Of a stretch of DNA of 64,000 nt, positions 8,260 to 16,420 are shown piece by piece. The position numbers were made by a program, and so were the translations under genes. This DNA is from Rhizobium bangladeshense (GTDB lineage Bacteria; Pseudomonadota; Alphaproteobacteria; Rhizobiales; Rhizobiaceae), in the NCBI RefSeq assembly GCF_017357245.1, contig NZ_CP071612.1, positions 3,165,001 through 3,229,000 of the forward strand. The letters run 5' to 3'. The notes under the pieces are model-generated. The model did not search any database. It was not told the DNA's origin and saw nothing but the letters and a program-made list of their open reading frames with translations. Positions within the stretch are counted from its first letter, which is position 1; every line of letters begins with the position of its first letter.

Positions 8260-8368
8260 GGCAACTGGCTCCGATTGATCGTTCCTGAAATGTTCCGATT
8301 TGTCCGATAAAGTCAACCGGGCTCCGCAATACTGTCCCGCACCGACCACTGAATCCACGTAGGAATGC

Positions 8369-8406
8369 CCGCGCCGCCCTTCCCGCAAGCAGGAAGAGCG
8401 GCGCAA
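8369..8406 (-). terminator. Stem-loop after trpE(G)
   Basis: On the minus strand GCGCCGC...CTTCC pairs with GGAAG...GGCGGCGC around TGCTTGC. No long U-run follows. It sits directly behind the trpE(G) stop and may stabilise or terminate that transcript. Confidence 0.5.
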
Positions 8407-8412
8407 TCGCCG

Positions 8413-10602
8413 TCAAGCAGCCTTTGTCTTCACCTTGCGCGCCAGATGCGCCACGACGTTCTCGATCATCCGCATTCCGGCATCGCCGCCGAGTGTCATG
8501 ATCGATTCCGGATGGAACTGCACCGCGGCGACAGGCTCCTTGGCATGCTCTATGCCCATGATCGTGCCGTCGTCGCTCTCCGCCGTGATGATGAATTCAC
8601 GCGGCAGGGTCGAAGGGTCGGCGAAGATCGAGTGGTAGCGGCCGACCGTCACCTCCTTTGAAAGACCGGAGAAGACGATGCCCGGCTCCAGCACACGGAT
8701 TCGCGACGGCTTGCCATGCATCGGAAGCGCCAGATGGCGCAGTTCCCCGCCATACGCCTCGGCGAGCGCCTGCAGGCCGAGGCAGACGCCGAAGATCGGC
8801 AGGTTACGCGCTCGCGCTTTTTTGATCGTCGCCTTGCAGTCGAAATCCCTGGGCGTTCCAGGCCCTGGCGACAGCACGACGAGATCGGGGTTCAGCCGAT
8901 CGAAGATCTCTTCCGGCACCGGTGTGCGGACGGTTGAAACCGTCGCCCCCGTCTGGCGGAAATAATTGGCGAGCGTGTGGACGAAGCTATCCTCATGGTC
9001 GATGAGCAGGATGCTGACGCCCTTGCCGACGCTCGCGACGTCGCGCTGGATCTTGCCGGAATTGCCGGTCTTGGCGTCTCGTATGGCGGAAAGCATGGCA
9101 GAGGCCTTCAATTCGGTTTCGGCTTCTTCTTCCTCAGGAATGGAATCGTTAAGCAGCGTCGCGCCGGCGCGCACTTCGGCGATGCCGTCCTTGATGCGCA
9201 CGGTGCGCAGCGTCAGGCCGGTGTTCATGTCGCCATTGAAGCCGACCATGCCAATCGCCCCACCATACCATGCGCGCGGGCTCTTTTCATGGCTCTCGAT
9301 GAAGCGCATAGCCCAGAGCTTCGGGGCCCCGGTCACGGTGACCGCCCAGGCGTGGCTCAGGAAGCCATCGAAGGCATCCATGTCGTCACGCAGCCGCCCC
9401 TCGATATGGTCGACCGTGTGGATGAGGCGCGAATACATCTCGATCTGCCGGCGGCCGATCACCTTGACCGAACCGGGCTCGCACACGCGGCTCTTGTCGT
9501 TGCGGTCGACGTCCGAGCACATGGTCAGCTCGGATTCGTCCTTCTTCGAATTCAGGAGCTTCAGGATCTGCTCGCTGTCGGCGATCGGATCGTCGCCGCG
9601 CTTGATCGTGCCCGAGATCGGGCAGGTCTCGATGCGGCGGCCGGAGACACGCACGAACATCTCGGGCGAGGCGCCAACCAGATATTCCTGATTGCCGAGA
9701 TTGATGAAGAAGGAATAGGGCGAGGGATTGATCGCCTTCAGCCGTTTGGAAATATCGGAAGGCTTGCTTTCGCAGCGCTCCATGAATTTCTGCCCAGGCA
9801 CAACCTCGAAGAGATCGCCTTTGCGGAAACTTTCCTTCGCCTTAGTGACGAGCTCGGCATACTCGCCCGGCCGATGGTCGCTCTTCGGCGGAATGGCATC
9901 CGTGTGCTTGAAGGGCTCCGGCGCGATATCCTCGGCCTTGCCTTCGGTCGTTACACCGTCCCTCTCGAAATCATAGCGGTCGATCCAGGCCTTGGCGGCA
10001 TAGTTGTCGACGACGAGGATCTCGTCCGGCAGATAGAGCACCATATCGCGCTGATCGGAAGGCCGCGTCAGTTTCAGATCGATCGCATCGAACTGGAAGG
10101 CGATGTCGTAGCCGAAGGCGCCGTAGAGTCCAAGGCTCGCATCCGCCTGCGAATAGAACAGGTCGGTGACGGCACGCAGTACCGTGAAGACGGTCGGCAT
10201 CTTCGAGCGCTCTTCCTCGGTGAATACCCGATCCGGCGTCTTGACGGAGAGGTCGAGGCGACGGGCGGAGGAGGCGCCGAGCACGAGCTCGGGCACCGTC
10301 TTCAGCCGCTCGGTCACGAAGCCGAGGAGCACCTCGCCGCGCTCGTTATAGGCCTCGATCCAGACGTCGCGCCCGAAGGAGGAGATGCCGAGCGGCGGAT
10401 CGACGACGGCGGTATCCCAGCGCGTATAACGGCCCGGATATTCGTAGTTCGACGAGAAGACCGCGCCGCGGCGCTCGTCGAGCTTGTCGACATAGGAAGA
10501 GACCGCGTCGGCATAGGGGATCGCCCGCCGCTGCCGGGTGACAGTGATGCCGCCCTTGGTCTCGTAGATTTCCGCACCATCATCCCGAAGGATCGTTACC
10601 AT
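8413..10602 (-). CDS. trpE: Anthranilate synthase, fused TrpE and TrpG domains
   Basis: This bifunctional enzyme makes anthranilate from chorismate and glutamine, the first step of tryptophan synthesis. Its 729 residues match the fused TrpE(G) of rhizobia and Agrobacterium. Residues 1 to about 510 are the chorismate-binding TrpE part ([39 protein letters not shown]). Residues about 525-720 are a class I glutamine amidotransferase with the triad Cys607 (FGVCLG), His697 and Glu699 (FHPES). GGAG lies before the ATG. Upstream is a complete trpL leader and terminator, so control by transcription attenuation is expected, as shown for S. meliloti. Confidence 0.97.
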   Translation of the reverse strand: MVTILRDDGAEIYETKGGITVTRQRRAIPYADAVSSYVDKLDERRGAVFSSNYEYPGRYTRWDTAVVDPPLGISSFGRDVWIEAYNERGEVLLGFVTERLKTVPELVLGASSARRLDLSVKTPDRVFTEEERSKMPTVFTVLRAVTDLFYSQADASLGLYGAFGYDIAFQFDAIDLKLTRPSDQRDMVLYLPDEILVVDNYAAKAWIDRYDFERDGVTTEGKAEDIAPEPFKHTDAIPPKSDHRPGEYAELVTKAKESFRKGDLFEVVPGQKFMERCESKPSDISKRLKAINPSPYSFFINLGNQEYLVGASPEMFVRVSGRRIETCPISGTIKRGDDPIADSEQILKLLNSKKDESELTMCSDVDRNDKSRVCEPGSVKVIGRRQIEMYSRLIHTVDHIEGRLRDDMDAFDGFLSHAWAVTVTGAPKLWAMRFIESHEKSPRAWYGGAIGMVGFNGDMNTGLTLRTVRIKDGIAEVRAGATLLNDSIPEEEEAETELKASAMLSAIRDAKTGNSGKIQRDVASVGKGVSILLIDHEDSFVHTLANYFRQTGATVSTVRTPVPEEIFDRLNPDLVVLSPGPGTPRDFDCKATIKKARARNLPIFGVCLGLQALAEAYGGELRHLALPMHGKPSRIRVLEPGIVFSGLSKEVTVGRYHSIFADPSTLPREFIITAESDDGTIMGIEHAKEPVAAVQFHPESIMTLGGDAGMRMIENVVAHLARKVKTKAA

Positions 10603-10637
10603 AGTTCCACTCCGTTATCGGGGCCCGGACGACAGGC

Positions 10638-10650
10638 GGCGATAAACAAA
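10638..10650 (-). promoter_or_regulatory. 13-nt string shared by the trpE(G) and leuA leaders
   Basis: Minus-strand TTTGTTTATCGCC overlaps the U-run of the trp terminator. The identical 13-mer lies at 2390-2378 between the leuA leader ORF and leuA. An exact match of this length between two short leader regions is very unlikely by chance. Confidence 0.55.
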
Positions 10651-10678
10651 AAAGCCGCCTCGAAGTTTCGGGCGGCTC
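10646..10678 (-). terminator. trp attenuator terminator
   Basis: AGCCGCC pairs with GGCGGCT around a CGAA/TTCG inner stem, followed by TTTTTTG. The GCCGCC arm (10676-10671) can alternatively pair with GGCGGC just after the trpL stop (10717-10712), giving the usual antiterminator. Confidence 0.92.
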
Positions 10679-10717
10679 ACTCGTCGTCGTCTTTGGACAC
10701 GATTGGTCGAGGCCGCC

Positions 10718-10762
10718 TCAGCGAGCCCACCACCAAACAGCGATGTTCAAAGACTTGATCAT
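10718..10762 (-). CDS. trpL: trpL leader peptide
   Basis: A 14-residue peptide MIKSLNIAVWWWAR with three consecutive Trp codons, placed before the trp attenuator. In S. meliloti the equivalent peptide controls trpE(G) attenuation, and both the peptide and the released short RNA act in trans (established for that species). Here the ATG lies exactly 7 nt after a TAACAA -10 box, in keeping with a leaderless mRNA; there is no Shine-Dalgarno sequence. Confidence 0.95.
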   Translation of the reverse strand: MIKSLNIAVWWWAR

Positions 10763-10798
10763 GAAAAAATTGTTAGCCTGAGATCAGCCGCCGCGCAA
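10763..10798 (-). promoter_or_regulatory. trpL/trpE(G) promoter
   Basis: TTGCGC (10798-10793) and TAACAA (10775-10770) are 17 nt apart on the minus strand, and the leader ATG follows after 7 nt. This is the same geometry as the leuA leader promoter. Confidence 0.75.
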
Positions 10799-10814
10799 GA
10801 GGCGATTGCGTAAC

Positions 10815-10844
10815 GAAAAAAGAGCGGCCCAAAAGCCGCCCCTC
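10815..10844 (-). terminator. Terminator after the heme receptor gene
   Basis: A GC-rich imperfect stem (GGGGCGGC with GCCGCTC around TTTTGG) is followed on the minus strand by TTTTTTCG. Confidence 0.8.
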
Positions 10845-10871
10845 CCCCAGCCTCGAAAGTATTGATGGCAA

Positions 10872-13121
10872 TCAGAAGGTCTTGGTGAGCGACACCTTGT
10901 ATGTGCGGCCCGGCTCGGAATACCACTCCCGCGGCTGCGACGCCGTCGCCGAGTTGAGATTAACGTCGCGCACGGCGAGCGCGTTGTAGTGCTCCTGGTC
11001 GAAGATGTTGTAGACACCAGCTTGAACGCGCAGGCCCGGCAGCTGTTCCGGCGTCCACCAGCCGGTCAAATCCACGATGGCATAACCAGGCGCATCGAAG
11101 GTCGTATCGGGGGTCGTGCCGACGGTATTGAGGTGGTCGGTCAGCATGCCGGCCGAAAGCGTCGAGGAAAGGTCGAAGCCGAAGGTCTCATTGCTCCAGC
11201 CGCCGCCAATGATCGCCTTGAACGGCGCCACCGAGCGCAGGCGCTGGGTGGTCTCTTCATTCCTGCCATAGGCATAGGCAAGCGAGGCATGCAGATTGAT
11301 GCCGTTGTCAAAGGTCTTGGCGGCGCTTGCTTCAATACCCGAGATCGTCGCCGCTGCCACGTTCGTGTAATTGAACTCAGTAAAGCCTGTCGCGTCGACG
11401 CTCGTTACCGTTTCAATAAAGTTCTGATAACGGGTATGGAAAGCCGCGACCCTTCCGGTAAAATCGCCCGTGTCGAAATTGGTGCCGATTTCGATGCCGC
11501 GGCCGATTTCCGGTTCCAGATCAGGATTGCCGAGTTGGGCGTAGCGACCTGTAGGGTTGTAGAAGCGGCTGTAAAGCTCATCCACCGTCGGTGCGCGGAA
11601 GCCGACGGCCAGTTGCATATAGAGCTCTACATCAGGCGTCAGGTCGTATGTCGCAAGGATCTTCGGCGACATGGCAGCTTCCGTTCGCTCGCGAAGATCG
11701 CCGAAACGGGTAAGGCCGGTATTGTTGGCAAAACCGCCGCCGGTCGAGGGATCGTAGTTGAACCAGTCGAAGCGGAAGCCGGGCGTCAGCGTGAAGCCGG
11801 TATTGCCGATCTCGATCTTGTCTTCGACAACTAGCCCAAGGTTCTGGCTGTCCACATTCGGCACTTCCGCCTGGTTGTTCAGCGACGGGCAAGTCGTCGA
11901 CGTGGGGCACAGAGCCCAGCTATATTGGCTCCAGCTGGAGACGCCGACGTCAAGGCCGACGCGAACGGAGTGGCTGAGACCGGAATATTCGAAATCCTTC
12001 GTCGCGGTGCCGCTGAAGCCCCAGGTTTCGTTTTCGACCTCGTTATTGCGGCCATAGGCAACATCGGCGGTCGTACGGCCCCCGCTGCCGGCCTCCTTCT
12101 TCAAATCCTGCCAATAAAGTGTGGCGCGCGCACTGCTGAAGAACGCGTCGGAAGACTGCGCTTCATAATCGTAGTCGAGCGATACGCGATCGCGGTCACG
12201 CTGTTCGCGACCGTCATAATTGTCCATCATGAAGTTGCGGGGGCTGGTTCCTCCCTGAAGATGGCGCAGGTCGGTTTCTAGGTCGCGGCGGAAGCGTTCC
12301 GCCGTCAAGCCGATGCGATGACCGCCTTCCAGCTCCTGACGCAGTTTGAAGAGCAGGTTGTTCTGGTCGAAATCGGCAGGATTCGCCTCGGTCCGACGAG
12401 CGCCGTAAACGTCATTGTTGCCCAAGTTCGCCCGCTCATGGCCTTTGCGGTAGCCGCCCTGGAACAGGATCGAGGTGCCGCCGATCTTCTTGGCGGCGGC
12501 GGCCGAGCCGGAAAGGCTGCGGTCTTCGCTGTCATAGGTCGATTTCACGATCGCGCCCCAATCTCGGCCTTCCGGAATGAGATCTTCCGGCTCCAGCGTA
12601 TTGAGAACGATGGCGCCGCCGAGCATGCCCGAACCGCCCTTGCTCGAATCCGCGCCGCGCACGATATCGAGCGAGGACAGCGAATCGAAATCGAACGTAT
12701 CGCCGCCGCCATTTGCGTTGGCAGGCGCAAAAGCGCCCTGGCGCGAGCTGTTTGAAATATAAGGTATCGGAATGCCGTCTATGGTGGTCAAGATGCGAGC
12801 GCCGGAAAAGCCGCGCAGATTAAAGCCCGCATCGGCGCGCGAATAGTTGACGCCTGCATCGACGCTGCGGCCGATATCGTCGAAATTGGTAACCTGTTTC
12901 TCTTCCAGCTGTTTCTTGGTGATTTCCGTGGCGAGCGGCGTGTCGGCGACGCTGCCCGGAGCCACGCGCTTGCCCTTGACGACAATCTTCTGCAGGACAG
13001 TGCTGTCATCGGCCGTCGCTTGTGGCGTCGGTGCCGAGGCGCTTTGCGCGAACGACTGCGAAACAGGAAGAACGGCTGCCGTGCAGACCAATAGAACCGA
13101 GCGCCAATGCCGGATGATCAT
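10872..13121 (-). CDS. hmuR: TonB-dependent outer-membrane heme/hemoglobin receptor
   Basis: A 749-residue outer-membrane receptor. Residues 1-25 form a signal peptide ending SFAQS. A plug domain follows (GVNYSRADAGFNLRGFSG, IDGIPIPYI, DSLSSLDIVRGADSSKGG), then a beta-barrel with the heme-receptor FRAP box (GFRAPTVDELYSRFYNP) and the NPDLEPE motif. The C-terminus ends in an aromatic residue (SLTKTF), as expected for BamA-dependent insertion. The layout fits the hemoglobin/transferrin/lactoferrin receptor class, such as rhizobial ShmR/HmuR. Two TGA-N9-TCA operators lie upstream (13248-13298), so iron repression by RirA is likely. It stands alone without hmuTUV transport genes. Confidence 0.85.
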   Translation of the reverse strand: MIIRHWRSVLLVCTAAVLPVSQSFAQSASAPTPQATADDSTVLQKIVVKGKRVAPGSVADTPLATEITKKQLEEKQVTNFDDIGRSVDAGVNYSRADAGFNLRGFSGARILTTIDGIPIPYISNSSRQGAFAPANANGGGDTFDFDSLSSLDIVRGADSSKGGSGMLGGAIVLNTLEPEDLIPEGRDWGAIVKSTYDSEDRSLSGSAAAAKKIGGTSILFQGGYRKGHERANLGNNDVYGARRTEANPADFDQNNLLFKLRQELEGGHRIGLTAERFRRDLETDLRHLQGGTSPRNFMMDNYDGREQRDRDRVSLDYDYEAQSSDAFFSSARATLYWQDLKKEAGSGGRTTADVAYGRNNEVENETWGFSGTATKDFEYSGLSHSVRVGLDVGVSSWSQYSWALCPTSTTCPSLNNQAEVPNVDSQNLGLVVEDKIEIGNTGFTLTPGFRFDWFNYDPSTGGGFANNTGLTRFGDLRERTEAAMSPKILATYDLTPDVELYMQLAVGFRAPTVDELYSRFYNPTGRYAQLGNPDLEPEIGRGIEIGTNFDTGDFTGRVAAFHTRYQNFIETVTSVDATGFTEFNYTNVAAATISGIEASAAKTFDNGINLHASLAYAYGRNEETTQRLRSVAPFKAIIGGGWSNETFGFDLSSTLSAGMLTDHLNTVGTTPDTTFDAPGYAIVDLTGWWTPEQLPGLRVQAGVYNIFDQEHYNALAVRDVNLNSATASQPREWYSEPGRTYKVSLTKTF

Positions 13122-13247
13122 AACCTACCCTCTAATGATGATTACCGGGCTGGCTGGTCGTGGCGGTCGAACGCTCGATGGGCTGGCTGGGCTTTTACGG
13201 ATAAAGACGAAGCAGAATTCCGCCTTCTTTTCGCCGCATAAAAAACA

Positions 13248-13298
13248 TGAGGACGATTGTCAACATAAGCTGCCGCACTATGTTGAATATTGCGATCA
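13248..13298. promoter_or_regulatory. Two RirA-type iron-responsive operators upstream of hmuR
   Basis: Two exact matches to TGA-N9-TCA occur at 13248-13262 and 13284-13298, centred 36 bp apart in the gap before the receptor start. The TGA-N9-TCA consensus for RirA in rhizobia is recalled from the literature. Confidence 0.65.
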
Positions 13299-13389
13299 AG
13301 TTTTAGCCTTCTTCAAGGACGTTGCACAATTGCAACGAAAAACGTTCTCAAGCGTTGTTTCTAGCCACGGACACTAGGAAGCGGATGCG

Positions 13390-14343
13390 TTGAGAAAATT
13401 TTCGACATTGGCGATCCTTCTCGCCGCTACTGTCTTTCTTGTCGGCGCCCGCCTGCCACCACAAGGTCCATTGCCCCAGCCTAGGCCCGATGCCGCCCCC
13501 GTGACCAGCCCCACCGCCCCGTCTTCGGAAAAGGCGGAACCGCCCACGCCTGAAGAGGTCCCCGCTCCTCAGCCGAAACCGGATATCAAGGAGCCTGAGG
13601 CGCCGGCATCAGGCCAGATACCAACGCCTCAGACCGCACCGGCAAAACCCGAGCCATCAGAACCAATGCAGGGCCCACCGCTGCCGCCGGACATGCACCA
13701 AAGTCCACCTACGCCCGCGGAGGAGGGCAAGCCGCCCGCTGAGCAGACGCTTGAAGAGCAGAATCTGACGATTGAACCGGAGAGCGATGCCGCGCACGCC
13801 GAATGCACCACCGCACTCAAGGCCCTGGGTGTCGTCTTCCGGCAAGCGCCGCGTATCGACGACGGCAACGGCTGCGGCATCGACAAGCCGATCATCGTCT
13901 CCGAAGCCCTGCCCGGTATCACGCTGAAACCGGAAGCGACGATCCGGTGCCCCGCCGCACTCGCCCTTGCCCGCTGGATCAAGGAGAGCGTCATCCCCGC
14001 CGCTTCCGCCGCCCTACCGGAGCAGGGCCGCATTACCGCTGTCAACCAGGCTACGGCCTATATGTGCCGCCTGCGCAACGGCTCCGAAACAGGCAAGATC
14101 TCCGAGCATGCCCGCGGCAACGCCATCGATATTGTGAGCTTCCACTTCGAAAAGGGCGAGGATGTCGCCGTCCGCTCCCGCCGCGAGGACCCGACGCTAA
14201 CCGGCGCCTTCCAGCGCACCGTCAGCGCCGCCGGCTGCCTCTATTTCACCACCGTCCTCGACCCCGAAAGCGACGCCGCCCATGAAACCCATTTCCATCT
14301 CGACGTGATCGAAAGAAAGGGTGGCTACCGCTATTGCCATTGA
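13390..14343 (+). CDS. Extensin-like C-terminal domain protein with a proline-rich stalk
   Basis: A 317-residue exported protein. It starts at a TTG behind AGGAAG; the frame has a stop just upstream and no ATG. Residues 1-21 are a signal sequence. Residues about 22-125 are a Pro/Glu-rich linker (repeated PxP, PKP, PEP). The remaining part is the extensin-like_C domain, with AECTTALKALGVVF, a Cys pair, and TAYMCRLRNGSETGKISEHARGNAIDIVSF, ending ETHFHLDVIERKGGYRYCH. The conserved His/Asp pattern resembles the D,D-carboxypeptidase (VanY/MepA-like) fold, so a peptidoglycan role is possible. It is convergent with fhs. Confidence 0.8.
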   Translation: MRKFSTLAILLAATVFLVGARLPPQGPLPQPRPDAAPVTSPTAPSSEKAEPPTPEEVPAPQPKPDIKEPEAPASGQIPTPQTAPAKPEPSEPMQGPPLPPDMHQSPPTPAEEGKPPAEQTLEEQNLTIEPESDAAHAECTTALKALGVVFRQAPRIDDGNGCGIDKPIIVSEALPGITLKPEATIRCPAALALARWIKESVIPAASAALPEQGRITAVNQATAYMCRLRNGSETGKISEHARGNAIDIVSFHFEKGEDVAVRSRREDPTLTGAFQRTVSAAGCLYFTTVLDPESDAAHETHFHLDVIERKGGYRYCH

Positions 14344-14375
14344 TGGCTTCAGCGCGGGCCCTTTCCATCCTTCGA

Positions 14376-16055
14376 TCAGAACAATCCTTCGATATAGCCT
14401 TGGTCGTTGAGGAAAATCCGCTCCGCCGACGGCGATTTCGGCAGGCCGGGCATCGTCATGATCTCGCCCGTAATTGCGACGACGAAGCCCGCGCCGGCCG
14501 AAAGCCGCACCTCCCGCACCGAGACGATATGGCCTTCCGGCGCACCGCGCAGGTTCGGATCGGTGGAGAAGGAATATTGCGTCTTCGCCATGCAGACCGG
14601 GAGCTTGCCGTAGCCCTGCTCCTCCCATGTCTGTAGCTGGTCGCGCACCGCCTTGTCGGCCGTCACCTCGCCGGCATGGTAGATCTTCGACGCGACGATT
14701 TCGATCTTCTCGAACAGAGAAATATCGTCGCCATAGAGCGGCTGGAATTTCGCCTGCCCGGATTCGGCCAACTCCACCACCTTGTGTGCGAGTTCCTCGA
14801 TTCCGGCCGAACCTTTCGCCCAGTGCTGGCAGAGGATCGCTTCGGCGCCGAGCCGCGATACGAACTCCTTCACCGCCGCGATCTCGGCATCGGTATCTGT
14901 GACGAAATGATTGATCGCTACGACGACGGGTACGCCGAAGCGGCGCACATTGGCGACGTGCCGGCCGAGATTGGCGCAGCCCTTCTTCAGCGCCGCGACA
15001 TCCTCCGTGCCGAGATCCTCCTTCTTCACGCCGCCGTTCATCTTCAGCGCTCTGACGGTGGCGACGATGACGGCTGCATCCGGCTTCAACCCGGCCTTGC
15101 GGCATTTGATATTGAAGAACTTCTCGGCGCCTAGGTCCGCCCCGAAGCCCGCTTCCGTCACCACGTAATCGGAGAGCTTCAACGCCGTCTTCGTCGCTGT
15201 CACCGAATTGCAGCCATGGGCGATGTTGGCGAAGGGGCCGCCGTGCACGAAGGCCGGATTGTTTTCCAGCGTCTGCACGAGGTTCGGCTGCATCGCATCC
15301 TTGAGCAGCACGGCCATCGCGCCGTCGGCTTTCAGGTCACGCGCATGGACCGGCGTCCTGTCGAAGCGATAGCCGATGATGATGTCGCCGAGCCGCCGCT
15401 CCAGATCCTTGAGGTCAGTGGCGAGGCAAAGGATCGCCATCACTTCGGAAGCAACGGTAATATCGAAACCGCCTTGGCGCGGAAAGCCGTTGGCGACGCC
15501 GCCAAGCGAGGAGACCATGCTTCGCAGAGCCCGGTCGTTCATGTCCATCACCCGCCGCCAGGTGATGCGGCGGATGTCGATATTCTCTTCGTTGCCCCAG
15601 TAGATGTGGTTGTCGATCATCGCCGCCAGCAGATTGTGTGCCGAGGTGATCGCATGGAAATCGCCGGTAAAATGCAGGTTGATGTCTTCCATCGGCACGA
15701 CCTGCGCATAACCGCCGCCGGCCGCCCCGCCCTTAACCCCGAAGCAGGGGCCGAGCGACGCCTCGCGTATGCAGACGATCGCCCTTTTTCCGATCCGGTT
15801 CAGACCGTCGCCGAGGCCGACGGTCGTCGTCGTCTTGCCCTCGCCCGCCGGCGTCGGATTGATCGCGGTAACGAGGATCAGCTTGCCATCCTTCTTTTCC
15901 GCTTGCGCCGCGATGAACTCGGCGCTGACCTTTGCCTTATCGTGACCATAGGGAACAAGCTGCTCGGCCGCGATGCCGAGCGTCGCCCCGATCTCGAAGA
16001 TCGGCTTCTTGGCCGCGGCGCGCGCGATTTCGATATCGGATTTGATTGATGGCAT
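14376..16055 (-). CDS. fhs: Formate-tetrahydrofolate ligase
   Basis: This cytoplasmic enzyme forms 10-formyl-THF from formate, THF and ATP, feeding one-carbon metabolism. At 559 residues from the ATG at 16055 ([14 protein letters not shown]) it matches the family length; the longer frame to 16277 runs into the remnant of another gene. The P-loop-like [20 protein letters not shown] is clear near residue 60-80, followed by [19 protein letters not shown]. The C-terminus with [19 protein letters not shown] is typical. It is monocistronic, with a modest GGGG ribosome site. Confidence 0.95.
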   Translation of the reverse strand: MPSIKSDIEIARAAAKKPIFEIGATLGIAAEQLVPYGHDKAKVSAEFIAAQAEKKDGKLILVTAINPTPAGEGKTTTTVGLGDGLNRIGKRAIVCIREASLGPCFGVKGGAAGGGYAQVVPMEDINLHFTGDFHAITSAHNLLAAMIDNHIYWGNEENIDIRRITWRRVMDMNDRALRSMVSSLGGVANGFPRQGGFDITVASEVMAILCLATDLKDLERRLGDIIIGYRFDRTPVHARDLKADGAMAVLLKDAMQPNLVQTLENNPAFVHGGPFANIAHGCNSVTATKTALKLSDYVVTEAGFGADLGAEKFFNIKCRKAGLKPDAAVIVATVRALKMNGGVKKEDLGTEDVAALKKGCANLGRHVANVRRFGVPVVVAINHFVTDTDAEIAAVKEFVSRLGAEAILCQHWAKGSAGIEELAHKVVELAESGQAKFQPLYGDDISLFEKIEIVASKIYHAGEVTADKAVRDQLQTWEEQGYGKLPVCMAKTQYSFSTDPNLRGAPEGHIVSVREVRLSAGAGFVVAITGEIMTMPGLPKSPSAERIFLNDQGYIEGLF

Positions 16056-16164
16056 GGATCTACCCCGTCCCGGCCTGCGCGGGCGCGAAGGCGTTGTCCT
16101 CGCATTGGGATATCGAAATATCGGCAAGCTGTGAATAGCGCTCGCCCCGCAGGCGCCACGCTCC

Positions 16165-16350
16165 CTGAAGATCAAGGTCGCCTCCCCGATCGTCGCCATC
16201 TCCTCCATCCATTTGCGGCAGGTCTTCCTCAATGCCGACCAATATGACGACAGCAAGATCATGTGGCCGACGCCCATTCACCTGGCCTTCGGCGCCGTGA
16301 TACTGGGCTTCCCAGAGAAGCTGATGAGCGTCACATCGAAAATGATCTGA
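16165..16350 (+). pseudogene. Remnant of a UPF0114 (YqhA-like) membrane protein
   Basis: The plus-strand frame [20 protein letters not shown] continues through an [12 protein letters not shown] segment to a normal TGA at 16350. This pattern matches the last third of the UPF0114/YqhA family. A TGA lies in frame just upstream (about 16130) and no start codon, N-terminal helices or promoter are present. The upstream boundary abuts fhs, so the gene appears cut down to about 60 codons. It occupies most of the gap between fhs and the next gene. Confidence 0.6.
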
Positions 16351-16420
16351 AGGACAAGGATTGACGAGGCGGGAAGACACATTCAGATCGGCGACCGAGA
16401 GTGCCCTTCCGCAGCCGATA

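Noticed and set aside
8977..10758. 593-codon plus-strand frame opposite trpE(G)
   Set aside because: GC-driven shadow frame; the minus strand encodes an unmistakable anthranilate synthase and its attenuator.
13296..13315. Irr-box-like TTTTAGCCTTCTTC before hmuR
   Set aside because: Only one half fits the TTTAGAA-N3-TTCTAAA pattern; the two RirA-type sites explain iron control better.
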